Shown here: positions 1 through 10,400 of the stretch, one piece after another
Layout: each line of letters opens with the position of its first letter
Position numbering within the stretch: position 1 is the first letter of the stretch
NCBI GenBank assembly: GCA_016868855.1
Contig: VGFP01000003.1
Span: forward strand, 186,001-250,000
Direction: 5' to 3'
Origin: Bacteroidota bacterium
GTDB lineage: Bacteria; Bacteroidota; Bacteroidia; Chitinophagales; Chitinophagaceae
Length of the DNA: 64,000 bases
Made by a program: the position numbers and the translations under genes
The notes under the pieces: model-generated
Database searches by the model: none
What the model saw: only the letters and a program-made list of their open reading frames with translations
What the model was told of the DNA's origin: nothing

Positions 1-729
1 TCCATAGTGTTCAAATGCAAATAACTTGCCGGTCCTTCCAAATCCGGTTTGAATTTCATCTAGCATCAATAAAACCCCGTGTTCATTACATTTTTTTCTC
101 AACGCTTGCATCCACTCTTCGGAAGCGGCCATCACACCTCTTTCGGCCTGGACGGATTCAAGAATGATACATGCCAGTTCATCATTGATTGCATCAAGTG
201 CCTCATCCGAATTGTATGCATGATGAATAATGCCTGGAAGCAATGGCCTGAATGCATTTCGCCAATATTCACTGCCCATTGCACTCAATGCCCCCTGGGT
301 GGAACCGTGATAAGAATCATGGAAAGCCATCATCTTAGATCTTCCCGTGACCCTTTTTGCCAGCTTCATGGCTCCTTCAGTTGCTTCAGTACCTGAATTG
401 GTAAAATAAACACTGTTAAGTTGTGGAGGCAAATGTGAAACAAGTGCTGCAGCATATTTCACCTGTGGTGATTCGATCAGCTCACCATACACCATGATGT
501 GCATGTATTGCTCAGCTTGTTTTTTTACAGCCTCAATGACTTGATCATTGGAATGACCAATATTGCAAACACTGATGCCGCTGATCAAGTCGATGTATTT
601 TTTCCCCGCGGAATCCCACATGCATGAGTCCTTGGCCCTGACTATTTCAATTGCAAGGGGGGCATCAGAAGTTTGTGCTACATGGCGCAAAAAGAGTTCA
701 CGCTGATTCATTGCTGCGAAGTTCAGCAT
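1..729 (-). CDS. Class III (acetylornithine/ornithine-type) aminotransferase, partial
   Basis: Open from an ATG at 729 to the window edge, giving the first 243 residues; the C-terminal part lies outside. PLP-dependent fold type I transaminase. Visible motifs are SGTEA (residues 112-116, phosphate binding), YHGST (140-144, stacks on the PLP ring) and LDEIQTGFGRTG (223-234), whose Asp contacts the pyridine nitrogen. The catalytic lysine would lie just beyond the edge, so activity cannot be confirmed. An internal ATG at 711 is an alternative start. It diverges from the carbonic anhydrase gene across 25 bp. The family includes acetylornithine, ornithine and 4-aminobutyrate transaminases, and the substrate cannot be fixed from this fragment. 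Confidence 0.85.
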   Translation of the reverse strand, partial: MLNFAAMNQRELFLRHVAQTSDAPLAIEIVRAKDSCMWDSAGKKYIDLISGISVCNIGHSNDQVIEAVKKQAEQYMHIMVYGELIESPQVKYAAALVSHLPPQLNSVYFTNSGTEATEGAMKLAKRVTGRSKMMAFHDSYHGSTQGALSAMGSEYWRNAFRPLLPGIIHHAYNSDEALDAINDELACIILESVQAERGVMAASEEWMQALRKKCNEHGVLLMLDEIQTGFGRTGKLFAFEHYG

Positions 730-754
730 TATGAAATAACTTTAAGAAAAAAAG

Positions 755-1267
755 ATGCCAGTTATTTTACCAGTACATGATATCCATCCATCTTTTGGAA
801 AAGATGTTTTCATCGCTCCGAATGCAACCATTGTAGGAGATGTGACCACAGGAGATGCATGCAGTTTTTGGTTCAATGCAGTGGTAAGAGGAGATGTAAA
901 CTATATCAAAATGGGGAATAAAGTAAATGTGCAGGACAATGCAGTGATCCACGGAACATACGAAAAGAATCCGACAAACATTGGAAACAATGTCAGCATC
1001 GGACACACTGCGATCGTTCATGGATGCACCATCCATGACAATGTTTTGATCGGCATGGGTGCCATTGTCATGGACCAAGCTGTGATAGGCAGTAACTCGA
1101 TTATTGCTGCTGGAGCAGTTGTTTTGGAAGGAACTGTTGTTCCGGAGGGATGTATTTTCGCGGGGGTACCAGCCAAAAAAGTCAAGGATATTACCCCTGA
1201 AAAAGTAAAAGGTGAGATAGAAAGAATTGCGAATAACTACGTGAAGTACAGCAGCTGGTTCAAGTAA
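755..1267 (+). CDS. Gamma-carbonic anhydrase family protein (left-handed beta-helix)
   Basis: A 170-residue protein made almost wholly of hexapeptide repeats (for example NATIVGD, NNVSIG, NVLIGMG) forming a left-handed beta helix, followed by a C-terminal helix. Histidines in VIHG and GHTAIVHG match the zinc ligands of the gamma-class carbonic anhydrase/YrdA/PaaY family, which acts as a trimer. Many members are not proven carbonic anhydrases, so CO2 hydration is only possible. A near-consensus TAACTTTA lies at 737-744. The stop codon abuts that of the convergent rsgA, leaving no room for a terminator. Confidence 0.9.
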   Translation: MPVILPVHDIHPSFGKDVFIAPNATIVGDVTTGDACSFWFNAVVRGDVNYIKMGNKVNVQDNAVIHGTYEKNPTNIGNNVSIGHTAIVHGCTIHDNVLIGMGAIVMDQAVIGSNSIIAAGAVVLEGTVVPEGCIFAGVPAKKVKDITPEKVKGEIERIANNYVKYSSWFK

Positions 1268-2197
1268 TCAAGTCCAGTCATTTTCTTTGATAGAATCCAG
1301 GATGCTGCAGTAGCTGATATACCGCTGCTCACTGATTTGACCATGCATGACCGCGTTTTTTACAGCACAGGAAGGTTCATTGATATGCATGCAATTATTG
1401 TATTGGCATTCATTCAACATAGTTCTCATCTCCGGGAAATAGTGTGAGAGTTCTGAACGTTCTATATCTGCAATGGCGAATTCTCTCATGCCCGGCGTAT
1501 CAATGATTTTTCCTTCAAAAGGAAGATCATACATTTCAGCAAATGTGGTCGTATGCATGCCTTTACCACTCCAGGCGCTGACCTCACTTGTTCGGATATT
1601 GCTTTCACCCAAAATAGTATTGATCAAACTCGATTTACCAACACCCGAGTGACCGCTGAACAAAGTTGTACGATGTTTCAGCGCTTTTTTCAAATCCTCT
1701 ATTCCCTCACTGGTATGCAGAGATGTCAGCAAGACCCTGTAGCCAATGCGTTCATAGATCTCTTTGCGTTCTTGAAATATGTTAAGCTCCTTTTCACGGT
1801 AGATGTCAGCCTTGTTGAAGAGAACGATTGCTGGAATGTGAAATGCCTCACAAGTGACCAAGAATCTGTCAATGAACCCTGTTGATGTTTTAGGATCTTT
1901 GATGGTTGCAATCAAAACGGATTGGTCAATATTTGATGCGATGATATGATGCATCCTTTTGTTGGCTGGAGAGATCCTGTTCACATAATTGCGTCGTGGA
2001 CACAATTCAGTGATGATGACATTGCCGCCGTCCTCATTTTCCAATTCGAATTCAACCAAATCCCCTACAGCAATTGGATTGGTGGAGGTGATATCGTTTA
2101 TTTTAAATTTGCCCTTCAGTCTTGCCTGGTGAAAACAATTGTCATCTCCCTTCAGGATATACCAGCTGCCGGTGGACTTATAAACGATTCCTTTCAA
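1268..2197 (-). CDS. rsgA: Ribosome small subunit-dependent GTPase A
   Basis: RsgA is a circularly permuted GTPase that acts late in 30S subunit maturation. The 309-residue protein has an N-terminal OB fold, then G4 NKAD (128-131), the P-loop GHSGVGKSS (182-190) and G3 DTPG (234-237), in the permuted order typical of the family. The C-terminal zinc site is C264, C269, H271 and C277. The start is TTG at 2197, because family N-termini begin close to the KGIVYKSTGSWY stretch and no ATG is available there. The gene lies 12 bp downstream of nadE on the same strand and is probably cotranscribed with it. Confidence 0.95.
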   Translation of the reverse strand: MKGIVYKSTGSWYILKGDDNCFHQARLKGKFKINDITSTNPIAVGDLVEFELENEDGGNVIITELCPRRNYVNRISPANKRMHHIIASNIDQSVLIATIKDPKTSTGFIDRFLVTCEAFHIPAIVLFNKADIYREKELNIFQERKEIYERIGYRVLLTSLHTSEGIEDLKKALKHRTTLFSGHSGVGKSSLINTILGESNIRTSEVSAWSGKGMHTTTFAEMYDLPFEGKIIDTPGMREFAIADIERSELSHYFPEMRTMLNECQYNNCMHINEPSCAVKNAVMHGQISEQRYISYCSILDSIKENDWT

Positions 2198-2209
2198 AAT
2201 ATTCAGTTA

Positions 2210-3922
2210 TTAACTTAGGTACTTGGCAACAATAGGCACTCTTCTACCCACGCCAAAAGCTTTTGTACTTACACGGATGATCGGACAAAACTGATTTCGC
2301 TTGTATTCGCTTGCATTGACCATGCGAAGTGTTTTTTTAACAAGCGATTCATCGAATCCACAGGCTATGATATCAGCAGGACCTTTTCGCCTCTCCACAT
2401 ACAGATAAAGAATTCTATCCAAAATATCGTAAGCAGGCAGACTGTCGCTGTCTTTTTGATTGGGTCTTAATTCAGCCGAAGGTTCTTTCAAAATGATATG
2501 AGCAGGTATTATTTCTCTCTTTGCATTGATATACTTTGCCAATGCAAAGACCTGTGACTTGTATAAGTCACCCAAAATGCTAAGTCCGCCTGCCATATCT
2601 CCATAAAGCGTCCCATATCCAGTTGCCAATTCACTTTTATTGGATGTATTCAATAGAACATATCCAAACTTATTTGCGATGGCCATCAAGAGATTTCCTC
2701 TTGTCCTGCTTTGGATATTTTCCTCGGCTATTCCAAATGGAGTGCCAGAGAACAAGGGGTCAAGTGTTTGTATGAATTGTTCATAGACCATTCCTATTGG
2801 AATAATATGGTATGGATTTCCAAGGTTTTCACTCAGTAATTTGGCATCTTCAACTGAATGAGATGTTGAGAATTCTGATGGCATCAAAATGGCTGTTACA
2901 TTTTCCCTGCCCAAAGCCTCTACTGCCAATGTCAACACAAGTGCAGAATCTATACCCCCACTGCTGCCGAGAATGGCCTTTGTAAATCCCATTTTTTGGA
3001 AATAATCCCTGATGCCAAGGATCAAAGCTTGCTTGACCTGATCCATATTGTGTTGATTCGTCAAATACGCTATGACCTGATCGGGATGATTGGCCTTTGC
3101 GACCCGCATGTCTTTGTCCATTGCAACAGGTGCTTGCAAAGGTTCTCCACTATCAAGATTGAACAACTCCTCCGTTTCTACTAGGCAACGATCTTCTTCA
3201 AAATATTTGAGTGCATGCCGTATGGTTCCATTCTGATTGACCACCAAGCTCCCCCCGTCAAAAACAATTTCTGTTTGTGCCCCCACCGCATTGCAATAGA
3301 TCATGGGCATTTTATACTTCAACACATTTTGTCGAATGACTTCAACCCTGTCTATGTCGTGATCATAATCAAATGGCGATGCAGAGATATTGATCATCAT
3401 GTCCGGTTTCAACTTGATCAGCTCATCCATTGGACAAACACGGTAAAGGGGATTGTCGCCAATATTCCAGATATCCTCACAGATGGTTATTGCAAGGCGT
3501 TTGCCTCTGAATGAAATGATATCCCAACTGAACGAGGGTTCAAAATACCTGTATTCATCAAATACATCATAATTAGGGAGCAGTGTTTTATGAACAGTGC
3601 CCTGAATTTTTCCATCACAAATAAGCAGGGCAGCATTGAAAAGCGGTTTCCCCTTTTCGAATCCGTTTTTTATAGGTGCCCCCAACAATACTCCAATTCC
3701 ATTGGTCTGTGCAGCAATCTGCGCAATGGTTTCTTCAACCAGTTTGATAAAATCATCGAATTCCAGAAAGTCACGCGGCGGATATCCGCAAACAGACAAT
3801 TCAGAAAAGACAACCAAATCAACACTTTGCAATTTTGCCTCTTTGATTACTTCAATCATTTTGGAAGCATTCAAATTGAAATTGCCTATGTGATAATTCT
3901 GTTGGGAAAGCAGCACTTTCAT
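2210..3922 (-). CDS. nadE: Glutamine-dependent NAD+ synthetase
   Basis: Catalyses the last step of NAD synthesis, amidation of deamido-NAD with glutamine and ATP. The 570-residue protein has an N-terminal CN-hydrolase (glutaminase) domain with the Glu-Lys-Cys triad E41, K112 and C148 (in ICEDIW). The C-terminal synthetase domain carries the ATP-pyrophosphatase loop GSSGGIDSA (319-327). The start is ATG at 3922, because MKVLLSQQNY matches the first strand of the hydrolase domain; the upstream in-frame extension looks non-coding. A near-consensus promoter box (CAACTTTG on the minus strand, 3927-3934) lies just before it. It diverges from gldB. Confidence 0.95.
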   Translation of the reverse strand: MKVLLSQQNYHIGNFNLNASKMIEVIKEAKLQSVDLVVFSELSVCGYPPRDFLEFDDFIKLVEETIAQIAAQTNGIGVLLGAPIKNGFEKGKPLFNAALLICDGKIQGTVHKTLLPNYDVFDEYRYFEPSFSWDIISFRGKRLAITICEDIWNIGDNPLYRVCPMDELIKLKPDMMINISASPFDYDHDIDRVEVIRQNVLKYKMPMIYCNAVGAQTEIVFDGGSLVVNQNGTIRHALKYFEEDRCLVETEELFNLDSGEPLQAPVAMDKDMRVAKANHPDQVIAYLTNQHNMDQVKQALILGIRDYFQKMGFTKAILGSSGGIDSALVLTLAVEALGRENVTAILMPSEFSTSHSVEDAKLLSENLGNPYHIIPIGMVYEQFIQTLDPLFSGTPFGIAEENIQSRTRGNLLMAIANKFGYVLLNTSNKSELATGYGTLYGDMAGGLSILGDLYKSQVFALAKYINAKREIIPAHIILKEPSAELRPNQKDSDSLPAYDILDRILYLYVERRKGPADIIACGFDESLVKKTLRMVNASEYKRNQFCPIIRVSTKAFGVGRRVPIVAKYLS

Positions 3923-3994
3923 GGTGCAAAGTTGAGGAAATACATTGAATAAATCAGAAAAACAAGCAATCATCTAAAAAGAGCCATATTTACA

Positions 3995-4002
3995 TACTTT
4001 TG
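3995..4002 (+). promoter_or_regulatory. Promoter -7 box TACTTTTG for gldB
   Basis: Exact match to the Bacteroidota -7 consensus TAnnTTTG, ending 13 nt before the gldB ATG. No clear TTTG -33 element is seen. Transcription would start a few bases before the start codon. Confidence 0.45.
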
Positions 4003-4015
4003 AAAAATTTTTGGC

Positions 4016-5056
4016 ATGTCTAAATACCTTTTGGTCTGCTTTTATTGCAGCTTTCTCTTGTTTACTGGTTGTGTAAACAAACAAGAAGCAATTGTGGATG
4101 GTATCACTGTTGAGATTGCGAAACAAAGGTTTGAAAAAGATTTTTTCCAGATTGATACCTTGAAGCTTGAAAGATCGCTTGGCGTGCTGCAAAAGAAATA
4201 TCCATCATTTTACACTGATTTCCGTGATAGGATCCTGGGACTGGCATCTATTGAGAGCTTACAGAAAAATGATGCGATCAAAAGGTTTTACAAGGACTAC
4301 AAAAACATATTTGACTCATCCAAAAACATTGACAAAGGCATTGATCAAGCTTACTTGGATATAACAAAAGCACTCAAGTATGTAAAATATTACTTTCCGG
4401 AATACAGAATACCCAAACAATTCATAACATTTATTGGTCCAATAGATGCATTTGCATATGGCGAAATCGGCGGTTCAGGAGAAATCATTACCAATGAAGC
4501 TTTGTGCAGCGGCATTCAACTTCACATGGGAAGTGAATTTTCATTGTACAAAACCGATCTCGGACAGCAACTCTACCCTGCATATATTTCAAGAAAATTT
4601 ACCACAGATTACATCGCCTCCAATTCTATCAAAAACATCATTGATGATATCTTTCCCTCCTCATCAGGAGAAAAAACATTGCTGGATATTCTGATCGACC
4701 ATGGTAAAAGAATGTATATACTGGATCTCTTCATGCCATTTGAATCAGAAGTAATTAAATTGGGATATACAACACAGCAACTGAATGGTGCAAAAGAAAA
4801 TGAGGGGTATATCTGGAATTTCATTACAGAGAACAATTTGCTCTATGAAAAAGACGTATTGAGAATCCGATCATTTGTAACAGATGGCCCGATGACCTCT
4901 GAATTTGGGATTGGATCTCCCGGCTTTATCTCACTGTTTGTGGGAAAGAAGGTTGTTACAGCGTATATGGAAAAAAATCCGGAAACGACGCTTCAACAAC
5001 TGTTGCAGTTGGATGCAAAACAGATTTTAGCAGGTTCAAAGTACAGACCTAAATAG
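4016..5056 (+). CDS. gldB: Gliding motility lipoprotein GldB
   Basis: A 346-residue protein with a lipoprotein signal peptide: Lys near the N-terminus, a hydrophobic core and the lipobox LFTGC, giving a mature N-terminal Cys19. The body resembles GldB of gliding Bacteroidota, including the GSEFSLYKTDLGQQLYP region and a Gly-rich GEIGGSG segment. GldB is needed for gliding in Flavobacterium and is found widely in T9SS-bearing species; its molecular role is not settled. Here it stands apart from gldKLMN, about 54 kb away in the window. Its 3' end overlaps the convergent desaturase gene by 8 bp. Confidence 0.85.
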   Translation: MSKYLLVCFYCSFLLFTGCVNKQEAIVDGITVEIAKQRFEKDFFQIDTLKLERSLGVLQKKYPSFYTDFRDRILGLASIESLQKNDAIKRFYKDYKNIFDSSKNIDKGIDQAYLDITKALKYVKYYFPEYRIPKQFITFIGPIDAFAYGEIGGSGEIITNEALCSGIQLHMGSEFSLYKTDLGQQLYPAYISRKFTTDYIASNSIKNIIDDIFPSSSGEKTLLDILIDHGKRMYILDLFMPFESEVIKLGYTTQQLNGAKENEGYIWNFITENNLLYEKDVLRIRSFVTDGPMTSEFGIGSPGFISLFVGKKVVTAYMEKNPETTLQQLLQLDAKQILAGSKYRPK

Positions 5057-6137
5057 CTGCAGGTCTCTGCCCCATTTGATTCATGAACCGCACATGCGAG
5101 GCAACTGCTGCACGCGTAGATGGGAAATAGATATAATTCAATTCAAACTGAGCACAGGTTTCACGTACAATTTTGCTGATAGCAGGATAGTGTATATGAC
5201 TGATGCGGGGAAACAGGTGGTGTTCGATTTGGTAGTTGAGGCCTCCAACAAACCACGTGATCAACTTATTGGAGAAAGCAAAATTCGCAGTGGTTTTGAC
5301 CTGGTGGATGGCCCACTCATTTTCAATTTTTACAGGATCTATGCCCGCAGATTCAAATTCAGCATGTTCAACCACATGTGCCAATTGGAATACAATGGCG
5401 AGGGTTAGTCCCAGCGTGAACTGACTGATCAAAAAACCAATCAACCATGCTTTCCAGCCTATCAAGAATATAGGTATGCCAATGTAGAAGAGAATAAAAA
5501 ATATTTTTCCACCCCAGAAAATAATGTGTTCCTTGACATCCATTTTTTTCAGCGGTGTGGAATAAATTTTCTTTGAGAAATACTTTACATAATCCATGAA
5601 GAACATAAAAAGCGATGTAAATCCGTACAAAAAGAACATGTAAATACTTTGAAATTGATGCATCGGTTTCCATGGTTGTGTAGAACACTGCCTCATAAAA
5701 GGCATGTTGTTGATATCGTCATCCACCCCATCTACATTCGTGTATGTATGATGAATAATATTATGTTTCAACTTCCAGAGAAATGCATTGCCACCTAAAA
5801 AATTATTGGTAAGCCCGAAGAGTTCATTCACCCACCCCCTGGTAGAAAAACTCCCATGACATGCATCGTGCATGATGTTGAAACCAATGGCTGACATGTT
5901 AAGTCCAAATGCAACCCACAAGAAAGATGACAAAGCCCAATGCATGGATACGAACATCAGCAACAGGTAGATCCCAATGGCAGAAGGAATTAAAATAGCT
6001 GTTTTTGCATACAACTTCCAGTTGCCTGTTTTTTTGATTGCATTTCTTTCAAAATAGGCATCTACCTCCTGCTTAAGGGCATTGAAAAATTCTTTCTGTT
6101 TATTGTTGAACGTAACCTTGTAGCCCAATACTGACAT
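5049..6137 (-). CDS. Membrane fatty acid desaturase (acyl-CoA/acyl-lipid type)
   Basis: A 362-residue integral membrane di-iron desaturase. The three histidine boxes are HDACH (90-94), HNIIHH (125-130) and QIEHH (303-307). The Gln in the third box is typical of front-end (delta-5/delta-6, linoleoyl-CoA type) desaturases, but no cytochrome b5 domain is present, so the electron donor must be separate. Hydrophobic segments near 45-85 and 205-260 give the usual four-helix arrangement. It probably adjusts membrane lipid unsaturation; regiospecificity cannot be read from sequence. A TAAATTTA near-match to the promoter box lies about 10 nt before the start. Confidence 0.9.
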   Translation of the reverse strand: MSVLGYKVTFNNKQKEFFNALKQEVDAYFERNAIKKTGNWKLYAKTAILIPSAIGIYLLLMFVSMHWALSSFLWVAFGLNMSAIGFNIMHDACHGSFSTRGWVNELFGLTNNFLGGNAFLWKLKHNIIHHTYTNVDGVDDDINNMPFMRQCSTQPWKPMHQFQSIYMFFLYGFTSLFMFFMDYVKYFSKKIYSTPLKKMDVKEHIIFWGGKIFFILFYIGIPIFLIGWKAWLIGFLISQFTLGLTLAIVFQLAHVVEHAEFESAGIDPVKIENEWAIHQVKTTANFAFSNKLITWFVGGLNYQIEHHLFPRISHIHYPAISKIVRETCAQFELNYIYFPSTRAAVASHVRFMNQMGQRPAAI

Positions 6138-6187
6138 ACTTTGTAAATTTATTTAAAACGAAGTTAGCTAGAGAAAATCAGATCTGA

Positions 6188-6574
6188 TCAGTTTCTTTTA
6201 AATGGTGCTTCCATTTGAAAAGCAGGTATGTTGACTTCAAACCTTTTCTTTGAAACCAAATTTTCCATGGTATAAGTGCCACTCATGACACCCATTTCGG
6301 ATTTCAAATTAGAACCAGATATATATTGATATGTTTCACCTGGAGCAATAATTGGTTGTACTCCTATCACACCATCTCCCTCTACTTCTCTTTTGTCAGC
6401 ATTGCTGTCAGCAATCCACCAATGCCGTTTGAGCAACTGAACAGGAAATGAATTATTGTTTTCAATGGTTATTCGATAAGCAAACATGAATTCACTCAGC
6501 ACCGGATTGGAATACTCGGGTTGATAGAATTGTTCGACTGAAATTTTAACACCTTCTGTAACTTTCGAAACCAT
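6188..6574 (-). CDS. apaG: ApaG/DUF525 domain protein
   Basis: A 128-residue single-domain protein with the fibronectin-III-like ApaG fold: a YRITIENNN strand, RHWWIAD, and the glycine-rich GDGVIGVQP segment followed by PGETYQYISG. Bacterial ApaG was linked to cobalt/magnesium phenotypes and diadenosine tetraphosphate levels by operon context, but its biochemical role is uncertain. Length matches the family. The gene is monocistronic, diverging from the DUF1080 gene, with its own promoter box at 6592-6599. Confidence 0.92.
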   Translation of the reverse strand: MVSKVTEGVKISVEQFYQPEYSNPVLSEFMFAYRITIENNNSFPVQLLKRHWWIADSNADKREVEGDGVIGVQPIIAPGETYQYISGSNLKSEMGVMSGTYTMENLVSKKRFEVNIPAFQMEAPFKRN

Positions 6575-6591
6575 TCACAAATTTCTTTGAT

Positions 6592-6599
6592 CAAATATA
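6592..6599 (-). promoter_or_regulatory. Promoter -7 box TATATTTG for apaG
   Basis: Exact TAnnTTTG match on the minus strand, ending 17 nt before the apaG ATG. No obvious -33 TTTG. Confidence 0.45.
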
Positions 6600-6677
6600 G
6601 CCATATAAATCTTTAAAAAACAGTTCGTAATAAATTTTGGCATTATTATGTACATTCAACGGTCAAAAATTATTGTT

Positions 6678-7421
6678 ATGAAAAAAACATGGATGTTCAT
6701 TTGCGCAACCGTTGCCTCTCAACTGCTGTTGGCTCAAGTAAGAATGGGAGGTGATCCTAAGCTATCTGAAATTTATGACCCTGCAACAGCAGTAATTTCG
6801 CCGGGTAAGACAAATGCAGAGCCCCCATCGGACGCTATTATTTTGTTCAACGGGAAAGACTTTTCCAATTGGATAGGCATCAAGAGCAAAGATGTTGAAT
6901 GGACATTGGCCGACGGCGCAATGACTGTTAAACGAGGCAGCGGACTCATTACCACCAAACAAAGTTTTGGCGATTGCCAACTGCATATTGAGTGGAGAAC
7001 ACCTGCAGAAGTTAAAGGAGAAGGGCAAGGAAGAGGAAACAGTGGCATATTTTTAATGGGCAGATACGAACTTCAAATACTTGACAGCTACAACAATAAA
7101 ACCTACTCCAACGGACAAGCCGGAAGTATTTACAAGCAACTGGTTCCACTGGTGAATGCCAGCCGTGGACCCGGTGAGTGGCAATCGTATGATGTGATTT
7201 TTACTGCACCGAGATTCTCAGAAAATGGTGTACTGCAATCTCAAGCAAGGATTACCGTGATGCACAACGGAGTACTTATTCAGAACAATGCTGCGATTTG
7301 GGGCGGAACAGAATACATTGGGATTGCCAACTATAAATCACATGGTGCAAAAGAACCCATCAGCCTTCAAGACCATGGCGATCCGGTAAGCTTTAGAAAT
7401 ATCTGGATCAGACCGCTTTAA
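6678..7421 (+). CDS. Secreted DUF1080 (3-keto-disaccharide hydrolase-like) protein
   Basis: A 247-residue exported protein. The start is ATG at 6678, because the residues from there form a clean Sec signal peptide (MKKTWMFICATVASQLLLAQ); an ATG ten codons upstream would spoil it. The mature part is one DUF1080 domain, a concanavalin-like beta sandwich, with the hallmark LFNGKDFSNWIG opening, the GRGNSGIFLMGRYELQILDS core and a GEWQSYDVIF strand. Family members include 3-keto-glucoside hydrolases and uncharacterised secreted carbohydrate-related proteins, so the substrate is unknown. The gene overlaps mfd tail to tail by 4 bp. Confidence 0.88.
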   Translation: MKKTWMFICATVASQLLLAQVRMGGDPKLSEIYDPATAVISPGKTNAEPPSDAIILFNGKDFSNWIGIKSKDVEWTLADGAMTVKRGSGLITTKQSFGDCQLHIEWRTPAEVKGEGQGRGNSGIFLMGRYELQILDSYNNKTYSNGQAGSIYKQLVPLVNASRGPGEWQSYDVIFTAPRFSENGVLQSQARITVMHNGVLIQNNAAIWGGTEYIGIANYKSHGAKEPISLQDHGDPVSFRNIWIRPL

Positions 7422-10400
7422 GCAACTGCTTTGTTTTCTTGAACTGTGCTTGACAATGCTTCCAAAAACGCTTGTAAAAACTTCATGCTGTCTGCATGCT
7501 CTGTAATCAGCATGAAGTTTTTTCCTACTTGCTTCAAATGACTTTTGTTGGTTTTGATCTGTATATGCAACAAAATAGATTGAAAGGTCTCTGAATGAAA
7601 ATAAGGCGAATCAGGGTTGTTGACAAAATAACACCTCAGTGTTTTATTCTTGAGTGTCATTCTTTCAAATCCAAGTTCAACGGCTAATTTTCTACAACGA
7701 ACGGTTGTAAATAAATCTTCCACGCAATCAGGAACGGGACCAAAACGATCTTCCAATTCTGCATGAAATTTTTGTAGATCCGCCTCATCCTTGCAATGAT
7801 CCAATCTAGTATACAATACCAATCGCTCCGTTATCTGATCAACATATTGATCAGGAATATGAATTTCTAAATCCGTATCGATTGTACAATCATGTACAAA
7901 ATCATCCTGTTGGCTGATTTCTTCTTTGAACACCTCTTTAAAAGAAGTGCGTTTCAGCTCTCTGATGGCCTCATCCAGAATTTTTTGATACATCTCAAAA
8001 CCAATCTCCAACATGAATCCACTCTGCTCTCCACCCAGCATATTTCCTGCACCTCGTATGTCCAGATCGCGCATGGCGATTTGGAAACCGCTCCCCAGTT
8101 CTGCATGTTGCTCCAAAGTTTGAAGTCTTTTTCTAGAGTCAGCAGGCAAGGTGCTGATAGGAGGAGTGAGCAAATAACAAAACGCTTTTCGGTTGCTTCT
8201 TCCAACTCTTCCTCTCAACTGATGCATATCACTCAAACCAAATTGATGGGCATTGTTCACGATGATGGTATTCACATTTGGAATATCAACGCCACTTTCA
8301 ACAATATTGGTACAAACCAATACATCATATTTCTTGTGAATGAAATCAAAAATGCGCTCCTCCAATTCATGTCCCTCTAATTGACCATGTGCGAATCCAA
8401 CTTCAATATCCGGACACAAACGCTTGATGATAGCAGCCATTTCAGGCAAACCATTTACACGGTTGTGAATGAAAAATACTTGTCCCCCGCGCTCAACTTC
8501 AAAATAGATCGCATCGCGAATAAGATCTTCATTGAAAACCGATACTTCGGTTTGTATGGGTTGTCTATTGGGAGGAGGTGTATTGATGATACTCAAATCT
8601 CTTGCCCCCATTAAACTGAATTGCAGGGTACGCGGAATGGGTGTTGCTGTCAATGTCAGACAGTCAACACTGGTTTTAAGTGTTTTTATTTTCTCTTTGT
8701 GTGCTACACCAAATTTTTGTTCTTCATCTATCACCAGCAGACCAAGATCCTTGAATACAACATCTTTGGCAATCAAGGAGTGTGTTCCAACAATGATATC
8801 GATCTTTCCCTCTTTGAGTTTTAAAAGGGTTTCTTTTTTTTCTTTGGTGGACTTAAACCTGTTGATAAAATCAACATTGACTGGAAAATCTTTCAACCGT
8901 TCACTGAATGTCTTGTAATGCTGATAAGCCAGAATGGTTGTTGGAACCAACACAGCAGCCTGTCTTCCATCGATGCACGTTTTGAATGCTGCTCTGATGG
9001 CCACTTCCGTTTTGCCAAATCCCACATCTCCACAAACCAGTCGATCCATTGGGGAAGACCGTTCCATATCCATTTTAACATCTGCGATGGCCTTGCTTTG
9101 ATCAGGAGTATCCTCATACATGAAAGAAGCTTCCAATTCAGTTTGTAAGTAATTATCTGGACTGTGGGCAAATCCCACTTGCGCTTTTCGCTCGGCATAT
9201 AATTTGATGAGATCAAAAGCAATCTCTTTTACTTTTCCTTTGGTTTTCTCCTTGAGTTTTACCCATGCATCGCTGCCCAGCTTGTTTACACGCGGAACAT
9301 GTCCCTCTTTTCCCGTGTACTTGGAAATTTTATGAAGTGAGTTGATATTGACATACAAAATATCGTTGTCGCGGTATATGATCCTAACCGCCTCTTGTAT
9401 TTGTCCGTAGTTGTTGACTTTTTGGAGTCCGCTGAAAACCCCCACCCCATGATCGATGTGAACCACAAAATCGCCTGGCTGCAACTCCCTCAACGCCCTG
9501 ATGGTAATAGCCTTGCTCTTGTTGTAGGCCTGTTTTATCTTGTATTTATGGTATCGTTGAAAAATTTCGTGATCAGTATACACCACCAATCCTGCAGTCT
9601 TGTCTACAAATCCTCTGTGAAGTGCAGCGGGTATAGGTATGAATGAAATCTCTGCGTTTACATCTGAGAAAATAGAATACAGCCTTTCAAGCTGCTTGGG
9701 ATTTTCCGCAAAAATATAAATGGGGTGTTTTGCTGATTCATGTGTTTGCAAATCTTTGATCAGCAAATCAAACTGTCTGTTGAAAGCCGGTTGATCAGTG
9801 GTGTCAAAAGCAAATTCAGCTACTGGATCTGGAATTGTCTTAGTCAGTCCGAATTCTACACAGGTAAATCCAGCGAGTAGCTTTTCAAAATCAGCCGATG
9901 ATGTAAAATCAGTCGCAATAGCATCGTCGATATGCTCATAAAAATTAGCATACCTATCCAACATGATTTGCCAGTTGGAAGTATAAATGATGGTATTGGG
10001 GGGGATGAAAGACAAGAGATGTTGTCTGGTGGTTTCAACCGAATGTTGATCAAACTTCGGAATCAGATTTACTTGCAGCAGTTTCCTCTCGCTCAACTGT
10101 GAGGCAGGATCAAAAATCCTGATTGAATCCACTTCATCGCCGAATAATTCGATGCGATATGGTTTTTCGTTGCCAAAAGAATAAATATCGAAAATACCAC
10201 CACGCATGGCAAACTGTCCTGGTTCATACACAAAATCCGTTCGCTCAAATCCATACTCCACCAATTTTGCCATCAGTGTGTCTGTCATTAACCTGTCATT
10301 GACTTTGATGGAGATGGTATGTGCATTCAATTCACCAGCTCCTACTACCTTCTCCACCAGTGCTTCAGGATATGTTACCAGTATTTTTCTGTTACCAATG